63,867 nt of DNA from Synergistota bacterium. Its GTDB lineage: Bacteria; Synergistota; Synergistia; Synergistales; Synergistaceae. How positions within the stretch are numbered: position 1 is the stretch's first letter; each line of letters begins with the position of its first letter. Shown piece by piece: positions 23,679 to 35,554 of this stretch. A program made the translations under genes and the position numbers. Under the pieces are notes generated by a model. It worked only from the letters and a program-made list of their open reading frames with translations, ran no database searches and was not told where the DNA came from. The DNA lies in the NCBI GenBank assembly GCA_023450745.1, contig JAEXGR010000058.1, forward strand, positions 1 through 63,867, given 5' to 3'.

Positions 23679-26228
23679 ATGTCTCTCATAAAAGATAAAC
23701 GACTTCCCGCCGATAGACTCCGCCGCGCGGCCGACCTCGAGGCCCTTGGCTTTAAAACGACGAAGGGGCTGGATAAGCTCGCGGGTCTGGTGGGGCAGGA
23801 GCGCGCCGTGCGCTCCGTGGGCTTTGGCCTTTCGGTACAGAGCAAGGGATATAATATATTTATGGTCGGCGAGCCCGGCTGCGGCCGCACGACCTACGCG
23901 CTGGAGGAACTCAGGCGCGCCGCCGCCGACATGCCTGCCCCCGACGACTGGGTCTACGTATATAACTTTGACGACCCCAGCCTGCCTCTCGCGATCAGTC
24001 TGCCCGCCGGCAAGGGGCGCGAGCTCGCGAAGGATGCCGAGGACGCGATTGAGGATCTCAAGACGGCGCTCTCCAAGGCCTTTGACAACAACGAATTTGA
24101 GGACAATAAAGCGCAGCTCGTGAAGTCCTTCCAGGACGAGGTCAACGCGATCATGGAGGAGCTGCGGAAGTGGGCCGAGTCGAAAGATTTCGCGATCAAG
24201 CGCACGCCGCAGGGCTTTGTGAACCTGCCGCTCATCATGGCGCCGCCGCTGCCGCAGCCTCCGCGTGAGGAGGGGCAGAACGAGGCCGACGAAAAGGACG
24301 AAGAGGGCGAAAAACAGCTCGTTCGCCGCGAAATGCAGCAGGAGGAGTTTGAGAAGCTCTCCGAGGAGCAGCAGGAGGCTTTGCAGAAGGTCTCCGAAGA
24401 GATATCCCAGAAGACGCTGGAGAAGCTGCGCCTCATCCGCGAACGCGAGAAAGAACTCAAAGAGAAAATCAAGGAGCTGGAGAGCCAGATCTGCCGGGTG
24501 GCGATCGCGCCGATCCTCACCGAGCTGCGCGCCAAGCACATGCCTAACGAGAAGCTCTCAAAGTGGCTTGACGACCTCACGGAGGATCTCATTGCGAATT
24601 TCAACGTTTTCTTGGCCGCCGTCCGCGACGACGCCGCCGAGGTCGATTTTTCGCGCTATGAGGTGAACGCCTTCGTCTCCAACAACCCCCGCGACGGCGC
24701 TCCCGTCATCTGCGAGACGAATCCCATTTACTACAACCTTGTCGGCAAGGTCGATTACGAGAACCGGCAGGGGAACCTTTACACGGACTTCCGCCGCATC
24801 ACTCCCGGCGCGATGCACCGGGCCAACGGCGGCTTCCTGCTGCTCGACGCCGACGAGCTCCTGCGTCAGTTTATGTCCTGGGATGTTCTGAAGCGCGTCC
24901 TGCGCTACCGCGAGCTCTCGATTGAGAATCTGGGGGAGCAGTTAGGCTACATCCCCGTCTCCTCGCTGCGCCCTGAACCGATACCGATAGATATGAAGGT
25001 GGTGATCGTAGGCACGCCCTACCTTTATTACCTGCTCAACATATACGACCCGGAGTTCCAGAAGGTCTTCAAGATCAAGGCCGAATTTGACTCTGAAATG
25101 CCGCGCACCGGCGAGAGCGAATATCAAATCGCCCAGTTTGTCGCGGGCTTCGTCGCGCGCGAGGGGAAGCTTAATTTTACCGTTACCGCCGTTGGCGAGG
25201 TGATCGAGTGGGCCTCGCGGCTCGTGGAGGACCGCAACAAGCTTTCGACGCAGCTCAATAAGATCGCCGAGGTGCTCGTCGAGTCGACGGCCTACGCGAA
25301 GGCCGAAGGCAAAAAGCTGGTCGGCGTCGACCACGTCCGCCACGCGCTGGCGGAGAAGATCTACCGCGCCGACATGTGGGAGGACAAGGTGCTTGAGGAA
25401 TACCGCAAGGGCGTCATCCGCATCGATACGGAGGGTTCCGTCGTCGGACAGATAAACGGCCTCACGGTATCGCAGCTGATCGACCATTCTTTCGGTTCGC
25501 CGGTGCGCATCACCGCCAACGTCTTTATGGGAGCGGAGGGCGTCGTCAACATCGAGCGCGAGGTGAGCATGACCGGCCCGATACACAATAAGGGGCTGAT
25601 GATCCTCACGAGCTACCTCGGACGGATGTACGCGCGGGATTTCCCGCTCTCGGTCAGCGCCCGCATCGCCTTTGAACAGACCTACGGCGGAATCGAGGGG
25701 GACAGCGCCTCTTCGACGGAGCTGTACTGCCTGATATCGGCGATCGCCGATATCCCGCTCAACCAAGGGATCGCCGTCACCGGCTCCGTCGACCAGATGG
25801 GTTTCATACAGCCGATCGGCGGCGTCAACGAGAAGATCGAGGGCTTTTTCCGTTATTGTAAAGCGCGCGGCCTTACGGGAAAGCAGGGAGTCATCATCCC
25901 GGTGCAGAACGAGCAGCACCTGATGCTGAACCATGAGGTTACGGAGGCCGTCAAGAAAAACAAGTTCCATATCTGGAGCATTGCGACGATAGACGAGGGC
26001 ATAGAGATACTTACGGGAATCCCCGCGGGGACCAGGGACGCAAACGGAAATTACCCGAAAAAGAGCGTCCACGGACGCGTGCAGTCGGCTCTCGAGGGCT
26101 GGCTGGAACGTTCCTTCCGCTACAAGAAGGTCATGACGGACCGCGTCGATCCGCCGAAAAAGAGGGGCAAAAAAAAGGCGGCGCCGGAGAAAGCCGCCGA
26201 GACACCGGAGACCAAAGAGGCGGAATGA
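23679..26228 (+). CDS. Lon-family ATP-dependent protease (AAA_32 type)
   Basis: 849-residue soluble protease of the Lon S16 family that lacks the classical Lon N domain. The nucleotide site near residues 64-72 reads GEPGCGRTT, with Arg in place of the Walker A Lys. A helical/coiled-coil insertion with many Glu and Lys follows (~190-290). The proteolytic domain has the Ser-Lys dyad Ser676 (GDSAS) and Lys719 (GGVNEKIEG), spaced 43 residues as in E. coli Lon. The C-terminal tail is Lys/Pro-rich. ATG 23679 has AGGAGG 7 nt upstream. It overlaps nth by 4 nt. The relatives (YcbZ/LonH group) are poorly characterised. Confidence 0.9.
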   Translation: MSLIKDKRLPADRLRRAADLEALGFKTTKGLDKLAGLVGQERAVRSVGFGLSVQSKGYNIFMVGEPGCGRTTYALEELRRAAADMPAPDDWVYVYNFDDPSLPLAISLPAGKGRELAKDAEDAIEDLKTALSKAFDNNEFEDNKAQLVKSFQDEVNAIMEELRKWAESKDFAIKRTPQGFVNLPLIMAPPLPQPPREEGQNEADEKDEEGEKQLVRREMQQEEFEKLSEEQQEALQKVSEEISQKTLEKLRLIREREKELKEKIKELESQICRVAIAPILTELRAKHMPNEKLSKWLDDLTEDLIANFNVFLAAVRDDAAEVDFSRYEVNAFVSNNPRDGAPVICETNPIYYNLVGKVDYENRQGNLYTDFRRITPGAMHRANGGFLLLDADELLRQFMSWDVLKRVLRYRELSIENLGEQLGYIPVSSLRPEPIPIDMKVVIVGTPYLYYLLNIYDPEFQKVFKIKAEFDSEMPRTGESEYQIAQFVAGFVAREGKLNFTVTAVGEVIEWASRLVEDRNKLSTQLNKIAEVLVESTAYAKAEGKKLVGVDHVRHALAEKIYRADMWEDKVLEEYRKGVIRIDTEGSVVGQINGLTVSQLIDHSFGSPVRITANVFMGAEGVVNIEREVSMTGPIHNKGLMILTSYLGRMYARDFPLSVSARIAFEQTYGGIEGDSASSTELYCLISAIADIPLNQGIAVTGSVDQMGFIQPIGGVNEKIEGFFRYCKARGLTGKQGVIIPVQNEQHLMLNHEVTEAVKKNKFHIWSIATIDEGIEILTGIPAGTRDANGNYPKKSVHGRVQSALEGWLERSFRYKKVMTDRVDPPKKRGKKKAAPEKAAETPETKEAE

Positions 26229-26923
26229 TGGCTGAGATTTGTCATGTACGAGAGATACTCGACGCGCTGGAGGCGCTGTACGGCAACGAGGCGCGCCCCG
26301 CGAGCGATTTTTGGTACGAGGAGCCGCTTGACGATCTGATTCTGACGATCCTGTCGCAGAACACCAACGACAAGCTGCGCGACAAGGCCTTCGCGAAGAT
26401 GAAGGCCACCTACGCTTCGTGGGACGAGGTGGCGCATGCCGACTTGGAGGAGCTCAAGGAGGTGCTGCGCGTCGCGGGGATGAGCAGCACGAAGCCCCTC
26501 CGCATCCAGCAGATACTGGCGGCGGTGCGGGAGCGGTTCGGCGGCTACTCGCTGAAAGAGCTGCGCGGCTGGCAGCAGCCGGAGGTGCGCGAGTACCTCA
26601 CCTCCTTGCCGGGCGTCGGCCCCAAGACCTCGGCGATCGTGGAGTGCTTCGACCTCGGAATGCCGGGATTCCCCGTGGACACGCATATAACGCGCCTCAG
26701 CAAGCGTTTTGGCTGGGCCGATGAAAAGAACCCTCCAGACAAGATACAGGCCAAACTTGAGGCGGCGCTGCCTAAAGAACGCTTCCGCGGCGGACACCTG
26801 AACTTCCTCGACCACGGACGCGGCACTTGCAGCGCGCGAAAGCCCGACTGCGCCAACTGCACGCTGGCAAAGTGGTGCGGCTACGGAAAGAGGGCGGCGG
26901 AGAAGGCCGCCGATGGATTATAG
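26225..26923 (+). CDS. nth: Endonuclease III-like DNA glycosylase
   Basis: HhH-GPD base-excision enzyme of 232 residues, expected to remove oxidised pyrimidines. The helix-hairpin-helix LPGVGPKTSA carries Lys134 and the catalytic Asp152 sits in PVDTHI; the 18-residue spacing equals that of E. coli Nth. The [4Fe-4S] loop C-x6-C-x2-C-x5-C is present near the C-terminus (CSARKPDCANCTLAKWC). ATG 26225 overlaps the Lon-like stop (ATGA); ATG 26228 is an equally possible start. It overlaps tilS by 11 nt. All catalytic residues are kept, so both lyase and glycosylase activity are expected. Confidence 0.92.
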   Translation: MMAEICHVREILDALEALYGNEARPASDFWYEEPLDDLILTILSQNTNDKLRDKAFAKMKATYASWDEVAHADLEELKEVLRVAGMSSTKPLRIQQILAAVRERFGGYSLKELRGWQQPEVREYLTSLPGVGPKTSAIVECFDLGMPGFPVDTHITRLSKRFGWADEKNPPDKIQAKLEAALPKERFRGGHLNFLDHGRGTCSARKPDCANCTLAKWCGYGKRAAEKAADGL

Positions 26924-27944
26924 AAAAAAGTTTCTCGCCGCCGCCGCCCGCCAAGGGTGGCTGAATGCCTCCGGCGTCGTCTGCGCCCTCTCGGGCGGCG
27001 GCGATTCTGTCGCGACGCTCTGGCTGCTGAAAAATTTTTTCAGGGGACGTGTCGTGGCGGCTCATCTGGACCACTGCACGAGGGAGGGCGGCTCGCATGA
27101 GGACGCCCTTTTTGCGCGGGCGCTCTGCGGCGAGTGGGGCGTCGAGTGCGTCGTTAAGACCGTCGACGTCCATCACTGCCGCCGTACGGGAGAATCTTTT
27201 GAGATGGCGGGGCGGCGCGCGCGCTACGAACATTTCAGCGAGACGGCCGCGCGTTTCGGCCTGCCGTTTATCGCGGTGGGGCATAATTCCGACGACGTGG
27301 TGGAGACCCAGCTGATGAACCTCGCGCGCGGCAGCGGCCTCGCCGGGCTGCGGGGCATTCCCGAGGTGCGCGGCAATATCGTGCGCCCGGTGATCGACTT
27401 CAGCCGCGCGGAGCTGCGGGCGATATTAAGGGAAAACGGCGTCTCTTGGCGCGACGATTTTACCAACGACGAATCGGATTACCGGCGCAACAAGGTGCGC
27501 AATATCTTGATTCCCTGGATCAAGGCCAACCTCAATCCGGGATTCGAGGGCGTCATGCTCGGCCTCGCGAAGCAGGTGAGCGCCGAAGTGGAGGCCAAGG
27601 AGCGGGCCGCGCGCGCCGAGATCGCAAAGATTGCCTTCGACATGACGCCGGCGCTTGCCGCCTGGAAGACGGCGGGGCTGAAAGAGCTGCCGGAGCTTAC
27701 CCTTGCCGAGATGCTGCGGCTGCAGGGCGCGGCACTGTCGCTGCCGGCCCTCTCACGCGCGCGCACGAACGAGCTTGCCGCTTTAGTGCGGCGCGGCGGC
27801 TGCTGGCGTTTCCAGTGGGCGCGCGACATTGAAGTCTGCTATTCGGAGCGCGGCATCGGCTGGCTGCGCCGCGCCGATATAATGGCGGAGAAAAAATTTA
27901 GCAAAAATACCTGCGAAAATAGGCTTCCATGGTGGGCGAGATAA
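26913..27944 (+). CDS. tilS: tRNA(Ile)-lysidine synthase
   Basis: Modifies C34 of the minor tRNA-Ile to lysidine so that AUA is read as Ile. The N-terminal PP-loop ATPase is clear (SGGGDS at ~residues 27-32), followed by the conserved HLDH and GHNSDDVVETQLMNL segments. Its 343 residues make it shorter than E. coli TilS (432), so the C-terminal domains are reduced, as in several Gram-positive enzymes. It overlaps nth by 11 nt and precedes hpt and ftsH. The tilS-hpt-ftsH order is widely conserved, which supports the calls for all three. Confidence 0.93.
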   Translation: MDYRKKFLAAAARQGWLNASGVVCALSGGGDSVATLWLLKNFFRGRVVAAHLDHCTREGGSHEDALFARALCGEWGVECVVKTVDVHHCRRTGESFEMAGRRARYEHFSETAARFGLPFIAVGHNSDDVVETQLMNLARGSGLAGLRGIPEVRGNIVRPVIDFSRAELRAILRENGVSWRDDFTNDESDYRRNKVRNILIPWIKANLNPGFEGVMLGLAKQVSAEVEAKERAARAEIAKIAFDMTPALAAWKTAGLKELPELTLAEMLRLQGAALSLPALSRARTNELAALVRRGGCWRFQWARDIEVCYSERGIGWLRRADIMAEKKFSKNTCENRLPWWAR

Positions 27945-27953
27945 TACGAAATA

Positions 27954-27962
27954 TGATATTAT
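27954..27962 (+). promoter_or_regulatory. Possible extended -10 promoter of hpt
   Basis: TGATATTAT lies just after the tilS stop. No -35 is visible. Confidence 0.35.
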
Positions 27963-28011
27963 TCTTAATTGTTTGCAAGCTGCAATTATCGCCCTAGAGG
28001 GAGTGCTTAAT

Positions 28012-28548
28012 TTGGAATATAGAATAGGCAGAGTAATGCTTTCGGAAGAGGAGCTCCGTAAGAAGGTAAAGGAGCTCGGGTCAAGGATACGCGAGGATTA
28101 TAAGGGCAAAAAGGTGATCTTTGTCTGCGTGCTCAAAGGGGCCGTGATATTTTTCTCCGACCTTGTGCGCGAGATCGGGCCGGAGGTCGACGCCCAGCTT
28201 GATTTCCTTGCCATCTCGTCTTACGGCGCTTCCACCAAGAGCAGCGGCGTGGTGAAGATTCAAAAGGACTTGAGCACGGACATACAGGGCAAACATGTGA
28301 TAATAGTTGAAGATATACTCGACACGGGGCTGTCACTCTCATATATGAGCAAGATTCTGCGCGAGCGCGGCCCTGAGTCGCTCGAGATCTGCGTGCTGCT
28401 GGACAAGGTCGAGCGCCGTACCCAGCGCGTCGAGGTCAAATATACCGGCTTTACCATTCCCGACGAGTTTGTCATCGGCTACGGCCTGGATTACGCGGGA
28501 CAGTTCCGTCATCTCCCGGCCGTGCATATTGCCGAGCCCCTTGACTGA
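28012..28548 (+). CDS. hpt: Hypoxanthine phosphoribosyltransferase
   Basis: Purine-salvage enzyme that makes IMP/GMP from hypoxanthine or guanine and PRPP. Its 178 residues match the usual length. The PRPP-binding motif VIIVEDILDTGLSL is intact, as are VLKGAVIFFSDL (pyrophosphate loop) and the C-terminal DEFVIGYGLDY. The TTG start at 28012 follows GAGGGAG by 8 nt; the frame stays open upstream for 13 codons without an SD. The gene is followed by ftsH after 71 nt, where a small ACCG/CGGT stem with a T-rich end could attenuate transcription. Confidence 0.95.
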   Translation: MEYRIGRVMLSEEELRKKVKELGSRIREDYKGKKVIFVCVLKGAVIFFSDLVREIGPEVDAQLDFLAISSYGASTKSSGVVKIQKDLSTDIQGKHVIIVEDILDTGLSLSYMSKILRERGPESLEICVLLDKVERRTQRVEVKYTGFTIPDEFVIGYGLDYAGQFRHLPAVHIAEPLD

Positions 28549-28619
28549 CGCCGGCGGACCGCGAGCGGTTTTATATTTTGAAAAGAAGTGTAAAGCATAG
28601 AAAGTGAGGATAAGGGATA

Positions 28620-30611
<1,992 letters not shown>

Positions 30612-30620
30612 GATTACCGG

Positions 30621-30653
30621 TCGAGCCGCCCGTCACAGGGGCGGCTCGATTTT
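30621..30653 (+). terminator. ftsH terminator
   Basis: An 11-bp stem (30621-30631 with 30639-30649) followed by T4. Confidence 0.88.
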
Positions 30654-30689
30654 CTATCGCGCGCCGGTTGGACTCGCCGCGTCATTTTG

Positions 30690-30698
30690 TGCTAAAAT
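30690..30698 (+). promoter_or_regulatory. uvrB promoter (extended -10)
   Basis: TGCTAAAAT with an extended TG; TTGGAC lies at 30668-30673, 19 nt from the -10. The leader is ~43 nt. No LexA-like box is recognised. Confidence 0.55.
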
Positions 30699-30747
30699 AT
30701 AACGGTTTTAAATAAGATGCCAAATAGAAAAACAAGAAAGGATAAAG

Positions 30748-32805
30748 ATGGAAGAAGATAAATTCAAGCTGGCGGCGCCGTTCGCGCTGTCCGGAGACCA
30801 GCCTCAGGCGGTGGAGAAGCTTGTGCGCGGCTTTCGCGAGAGAGACGGGGTGCGTCAGACGCTTCTCGGCGTTACGGGCAGCGGCAAGACCTTTACGATG
30901 GCCAACGTCATTGCCGAACTTAACCGCCCGACTCTCGTCATGGCCCACAACAAGACGCTGGCGGCGCAGCTTTACAGCGAGTTCAAGGAATTTTTTCCTG
31001 AGAACTCCGTAAACTATTTCGTCTCCTACTATGATTACTACCAGCCGGAGGCCTATATTCCCGCCTCCGACGTTTATATAGAGAAGGATTCCTCCGTCAA
31101 CGAGCGTATCGAGAAGCTGCGCCTCGCGACGACCAAATCGCTGCTCGAGCGCCGCGACGTCATCGTGGTGGCGAGCGTCTCCTGCATCTACGGACTTGGC
31201 AAGAGAAAGAACTACGAAGACGCGATCTTCCGCTTCGCGCAGGGAGAGCGATGGGAGCGCCGCGCCTTTATGCTGCGCCTCATCGAAAACTATTACGAAC
31301 GCAACGACGTCTCGCTCGTGCCGGGGACCTTCCGCAGCCGGGGCGAGACGATGGAGATATTTCCCGCCTACAGCGACACGGCGCTGCGCGTCTCGTTTTT
31401 TGACGACGAGATCGAGCGGATCGACGAGATCGACCCCGTTTCCGGAAACAGCCTGCTGCGGAAGGAAAAGGTGGGCATCTTTCCCTCGCAGCACTACGTG
31501 ACGAGCACCGACGCCATCCAGAAGGCGGCCGGCGTCATCGAACGGGAGATGGAGGAATGCTGCGCGCGCTTCACGAGCGAGGGTAAGTATCTGGAGGCCG
31601 AACGGCTCAAGATGCGCACGAAATACGACCTGGAGATGCTGTTGGAGGTCGGTTACTGCTCCGGCATCGAGAACTATTCGCGCTACCTCGACGGGCGCGA
31701 GGAGGGCGACCCGCCGGGCACGCTGCTGGACTTCTTCCCGCAGGACGCGCTCTTTTTCATCGACGAGTCTCATATGACCCTGCCGCAGGTGCGCGGGATG
31801 TACAACGGCGACCGCGCGCGCAAAGAGGTGCTTGTGGAGCATGGCTTCCGCCTGCCCTCCTGCCTTGACAACCGGCCGCTGCGCTGGGACGAGTATGAGC
31901 CGGTGCTGAAAAACGCCCTCTTCATCTCCGCCACCCCCGGCGATTACGAGTTCGCCCATTCGGACCACGTCGTGGAACAGCTCATACGCCCGACCGGCAT
32001 TCCCGACCCCGAGGTCGAGGTGCACAAGGCGACGGGACAGGTCGACGACCTGCTCGCGGAGATCCGCCCGATCGTGGAGCGCGGCGAGCGCGTGCTCGTC
32101 TCGACGCTGACGAAGCGCTCCGCCGAAGACCTGGCGGAATATATAGCGGAGCTTGGCATCAAGGTACGGTATATACACTCGGAACTCGACACCTTTGAGC
32201 GTGCCGAGCTGCTGCGCGACCTCCGCCTCGGCGTCTTCGCCGTGCTGGTGGGGGTAAACCTGCTCCGCGAGGGCATCGACCTGCCGGAGGTCTCGCTGGT
32301 GGCGATCTTGGACGCTGACCGCGAGGGCTATCTGCGCGCCCACCGTTCGCTGATCCAGATGATCGGCCGCGCCGCTCGCAACAGCGCGGGAAAAGTGATA
32401 TTATATGCGGATAGGATAACAGACAGTATGGATTTGGCGATGAAGGAGACAACGCGCCGCCGCGAGGCGCAGACCGCCTTCAACGAAGAGCACCACATCA
32501 TACCGAAGACGATCATCAAATCCGTGAAGAACCTGCTGCCCGACGAGCTGCTCGCCGAGGGCGAAGAAAGTTACGCCGGCCCGCGCGCCGCCTCCGCCAA
32601 TGAAGAAGCACGCGAGCAGGATGTTCAGGAACTTGAGAGAAGGATGTGGGAGGCGGTGGAGAAGCTCGACTTTGAAACGGCGGCCCAGTTAAGAGACGAT
32701 ATACAGAGAGTGAAAGGCGGCAATCCGATTGGAACAGGAAATAAGAATTACCGGGGCAAGGCAGCACAACCTCAAAAACGTAAACGTAGATATTCCAAAA
32801 AATAA
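30748..32805 (+). CDS. uvrB: Excinuclease ABC subunit B
   Basis: Damage-verifying helicase-like subunit of nucleotide excision repair. Of 685 residues, Walker A GVTGSGKTFTMA is near position 37, the beta-hairpin that probes DNA shows YYDYYQPEAYI, helicase motif VI is QMIGRAAR, and the UVR domain that contacts UvrC is near 628-655. The last ~30 residues are basic and divergent. The final 77 nt also encode the N-terminus of UvrA in another frame. ATG 30748 has AAAGGA upstream. Confidence 0.97.
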   Translation: MEEDKFKLAAPFALSGDQPQAVEKLVRGFRERDGVRQTLLGVTGSGKTFTMANVIAELNRPTLVMAHNKTLAAQLYSEFKEFFPENSVNYFVSYYDYYQPEAYIPASDVYIEKDSSVNERIEKLRLATTKSLLERRDVIVVASVSCIYGLGKRKNYEDAIFRFAQGERWERRAFMLRLIENYYERNDVSLVPGTFRSRGETMEIFPAYSDTALRVSFFDDEIERIDEIDPVSGNSLLRKEKVGIFPSQHYVTSTDAIQKAAGVIEREMEECCARFTSEGKYLEAERLKMRTKYDLEMLLEVGYCSGIENYSRYLDGREEGDPPGTLLDFFPQDALFFIDESHMTLPQVRGMYNGDRARKEVLVEHGFRLPSCLDNRPLRWDEYEPVLKNALFISATPGDYEFAHSDHVVEQLIRPTGIPDPEVEVHKATGQVDDLLAEIRPIVERGERVLVSTLTKRSAEDLAEYIAELGIKVRYIHSELDTFERAELLRDLRLGVFAVLVGVNLLREGIDLPEVSLVAILDADREGYLRAHRSLIQMIGRAARNSAGKVILYADRITDSMDLAMKETTRRREAQTAFNEEHHIIPKTIIKSVKNLLPDELLAEGEESYAGPRAASANEEAREQDVQELERRMWEAVEKLDFETAAQLRDDIQRVKGGNPIGTGNKNYRGKAAQPQKRKRRYSKK

Positions 32806-35554
32806 ATTGGTCGTGGTAACGGGGCCCTCGGGTTCCGGCAAATCCTCGCTCGCCTTTGATACGATCTATGCGGAGGGCCAGCGGCGCTACGTTGAGTCGC
32901 TTTCGTCGTATGCGCGGCAGTTCCTCGGCATGTCGGACAAGCCGGACGTGGACGATATCTCGGGCCTTTCGCCGGCGATTTCCATCGAACAGAAGGGTTC
33001 CAACCACAACCCGCGTTCGACGGTGGGCACGGTCACTGAGATTTACGACTATCTGCGCCTGCTCTACGGACGCGCGGGCACGCCCCACTGCCCGAAGTGC
33101 GGCCGCGAGGTGCACCGTTACAGCGTAGACGAAATAATCGACCTCATTTACAAAGAATACGGCGGCAAGCCGCTGGAGATCTATTCGCCGGTGGTGAAGG
33201 CGAAAAAGGGCGAGTACCGCAACCTGTTGCTGAAACTCCACCAGCAGGGCTACATGCGCGCGCGCGTCGACGGCACGCTCTATTGGCTCGAGGAGGCGGT
33301 GGAGCTTGATAAAAAAAGGCGCCACACGATAGAATGCCTGATCGACCGTATGCGCGTCAAGGACGATAACCGCTCGCGGCTCAGCGAGGCGGTAGAGATG
33401 GCGCTCAAGCTTTCGGACGGCTTCATCCTGCTTGCCTCCGAGGGGACGCCGGACAGGGAGCTGACGGAAAAATATATCTGCCCCGAATGCCAGATAAGCC
33501 TTCCCGACATCGAGCCGCGCCTCTTCTCTTTCAACGCCCCCTTCGGTGCCTGCCCCGACTGCGGCGGCCTCGGCTTTCATTCGCACTTCTCGGCGGAGCT
33601 CGCGGTAAATCCGGAGCTGCCGCTCGGCGAAGGCGGCTTCATCCCCTGGAAGAGCATGAAATACATGGTGCATAAGGCGGAGAAGCTCGCGGAAAAGAAG
33701 GGCTGGGATCTCGGCAAGCCCTTCGGGGACCTGCCCGAGGCGGTCCGGCAGGAGCTGCTTTACGGCTCCGACGAGGTACTGGAGCTCACCTTCTCGGACA
33801 AGAAAAACGGCGACTGGGAGTACAACGGAAAATATATCGGACTCATACCGTGGATAGAAAAACGCTACCACGAGACAGAGTCGGAAAATTATAAAGACGA
33901 GCTGGGGCGCTACCTTGTGGAGGACGTCTGCGCCGCCTGCAAGGGCCGGAGGCTCAAACCGGAGCCGCTGGCCGTTACGCTCGGCGGATACAACATCGGC
34001 GAGCTGACGGAGATGCCGATAGACGAGCTGGTCTCAGTGCTTGACGGGCTTCAGCTTGGCGAGCGCGAGCAGAAGATCGTCGGCATCGCGCTCACGGAGG
34101 TGCGTAAGCGCCTCTCCTTCCTTAACGACGTGGGGGCGGGATACCTCAGCCTCTCGCGCCGCGCGGACACCCTCTCCGGCGGAGAGAGCCAGCGCATACG
34201 GCTGGCGTCGCAGATCGGCTCGCAGCTGACGGGGGTGCTGTATGTGTTAGACGAGCCGACGATCGGCCTCCATCCGCGCGATACGAACCGGCTGCTCGAT
34301 ACGCTGAGGGCGATCCGCGACATCGGCAACACCGTGCTCGTCGTCGAACACGACCGCGACACGATGGCCGCCGCGGACCACATCCTCGAACTGGGGCCGG
34401 GGGCGGGAGAGCACGGCGGCGAATTGATCGCGGGCGGCAGCGCCGCGGAGGTGACGCGCGGCGATTCCAGCACGGCGCTCTACCTGCGCGGCGAGGCGGA
34501 CGGTACCTGGCGTCCCCACCCCGGACGGCGGAAGCCGTCGGGGGTGATAAAGGTGCGCGGCGCGAAGGAGAACAACCTCAGAAAGCTCAACATCGACATC
34601 CCGCTCAACGTGTTCGCCGCCCTTTCGGGAGTCTCCGGCTCCGGCAAGAGCACCTTTCTCTATGAGATACTCTACAAGGGGCTGCGGGGAAAGTTTGATA
34701 AAGATTACCGCGAGCGCCCCGGAAAATTTGACGCGATCAGCGGCTACGAGTCGCTGCGCAACATCGTGCTTGTGGACCAGAGCCCGATCGGCCGCACGCC
34801 CCGCTCGAACCCCGCGACCTACACCGGCGTATTTACGCCGATACGCGAATTCTACGCCGAGCTTCAGGAATCCAAACTGCGCGGCTACCAGCCGGGGCGT
34901 TTCAGCTTCAACGTCAAGGGCGGGCGCTGCGAGGCCTGCAACGGCGACGGCGTGATAAAGGTATCGATGCTCTTCCTGCCCGACGTCTATGTCAAATGCG
35001 ACGTCTGCAAGGGGCAGCGTTACAACCGCGAGACGCTCGAAGTGCGCTATAAAGGGCTTTCGATCGCGGACGTGCTTGAACTCACCGTCGACGAGGCGGT
35101 CGAACATTTTGCCGGCATTCCGCGCATCGCGAACAAACTGGCGGTAATACAGGAGGCCGGGCTTGGCTATATCAGGCTCGGACAGCCGGCGCCGACGCTC
35201 TCCGGCGGCGAGGCGCAGCGCGTGAAGCTCGCGACGGAGCTGGGGAAAAAGTTCCGCGGCAACACCCTCTACCTGCTTGACGAACCGACGACGGGGCTCC
35301 ACTACACCGACGTCAAGAAGCTGCTGAAGCTGCTCCATAAACTTGTCGAACAGGGGAATTCCGTGCTTGCCATCGAGCATAACTTGGACGTGCTCGCCTC
35401 CGCCGACTATATAATGGACCTGGGGCCCGAGGGGGGCCGCGGCGGCGGCCGGCTGATCGCCAAAGGCACGCCGGAAGAGGTGGCGCGCGCTAAGGGGCCG
35501 ACGTCCAAATATCTGGCGCAGTTTTTTGAGGAGATGAAGCGGGAACATGACTAA
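32729..35554 (+). CDS. uvrA: Excinuclease ABC subunit A
   Basis: Damage-recognition ABC ATPase, 941 residues. Walker A GPSGSGKSS appears at ~32-40, the signature motifs LSGGE occur twice, the second Walker A is GVSGSGKST, and zinc-binding cysteines are present (CPKC; CEAC...CDVC). TTG 32729 is needed to include the family-conserved opening IRITGARQHNLKNV, so the 77-nt overlap with uvrB is real and not a start-site artefact. AAAGGCGG lies upstream at a workable distance. The last codons overlap rlmB by 8 nt. UvrC is not in this window. Confidence 0.96.
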   Translation: MEQEIRITGARQHNLKNVNVDIPKNKLVVVTGPSGSGKSSLAFDTIYAEGQRRYVESLSSYARQFLGMSDKPDVDDISGLSPAISIEQKGSNHNPRSTVGTVTEIYDYLRLLYGRAGTPHCPKCGREVHRYSVDEIIDLIYKEYGGKPLEIYSPVVKAKKGEYRNLLLKLHQQGYMRARVDGTLYWLEEAVELDKKRRHTIECLIDRMRVKDDNRSRLSEAVEMALKLSDGFILLASEGTPDRELTEKYICPECQISLPDIEPRLFSFNAPFGACPDCGGLGFHSHFSAELAVNPELPLGEGGFIPWKSMKYMVHKAEKLAEKKGWDLGKPFGDLPEAVRQELLYGSDEVLELTFSDKKNGDWEYNGKYIGLIPWIEKRYHETESENYKDELGRYLVEDVCAACKGRRLKPEPLAVTLGGYNIGELTEMPIDELVSVLDGLQLGEREQKIVGIALTEVRKRLSFLNDVGAGYLSLSRRADTLSGGESQRIRLASQIGSQLTGVLYVLDEPTIGLHPRDTNRLLDTLRAIRDIGNTVLVVEHDRDTMAAADHILELGPGAGEHGGELIAGGSAAEVTRGDSSTALYLRGEADGTWRPHPGRRKPSGVIKVRGAKENNLRKLNIDIPLNVFAALSGVSGSGKSTFLYEILYKGLRGKFDKDYRERPGKFDAISGYESLRNIVLVDQSPIGRTPRSNPATYTGVFTPIREFYAELQESKLRGYQPGRFSFNVKGGRCEACNGDGVIKVSMLFLPDVYVKCDVCKGQRYNRETLEVRYKGLSIADVLELTVDEAVEHFAGIPRIANKLAVIQEAGLGYIRLGQPAPTLSGGEAQRVKLATELGKKFRGNTLYLLDEPTTGLHYTDVKKLLKLLHKLVEQGNSVLAIEHNLDVLASADYIMDLGPEGGRGGGRLIAKGTPEEVARAKGPTSKYLAQFFEEMKREHD

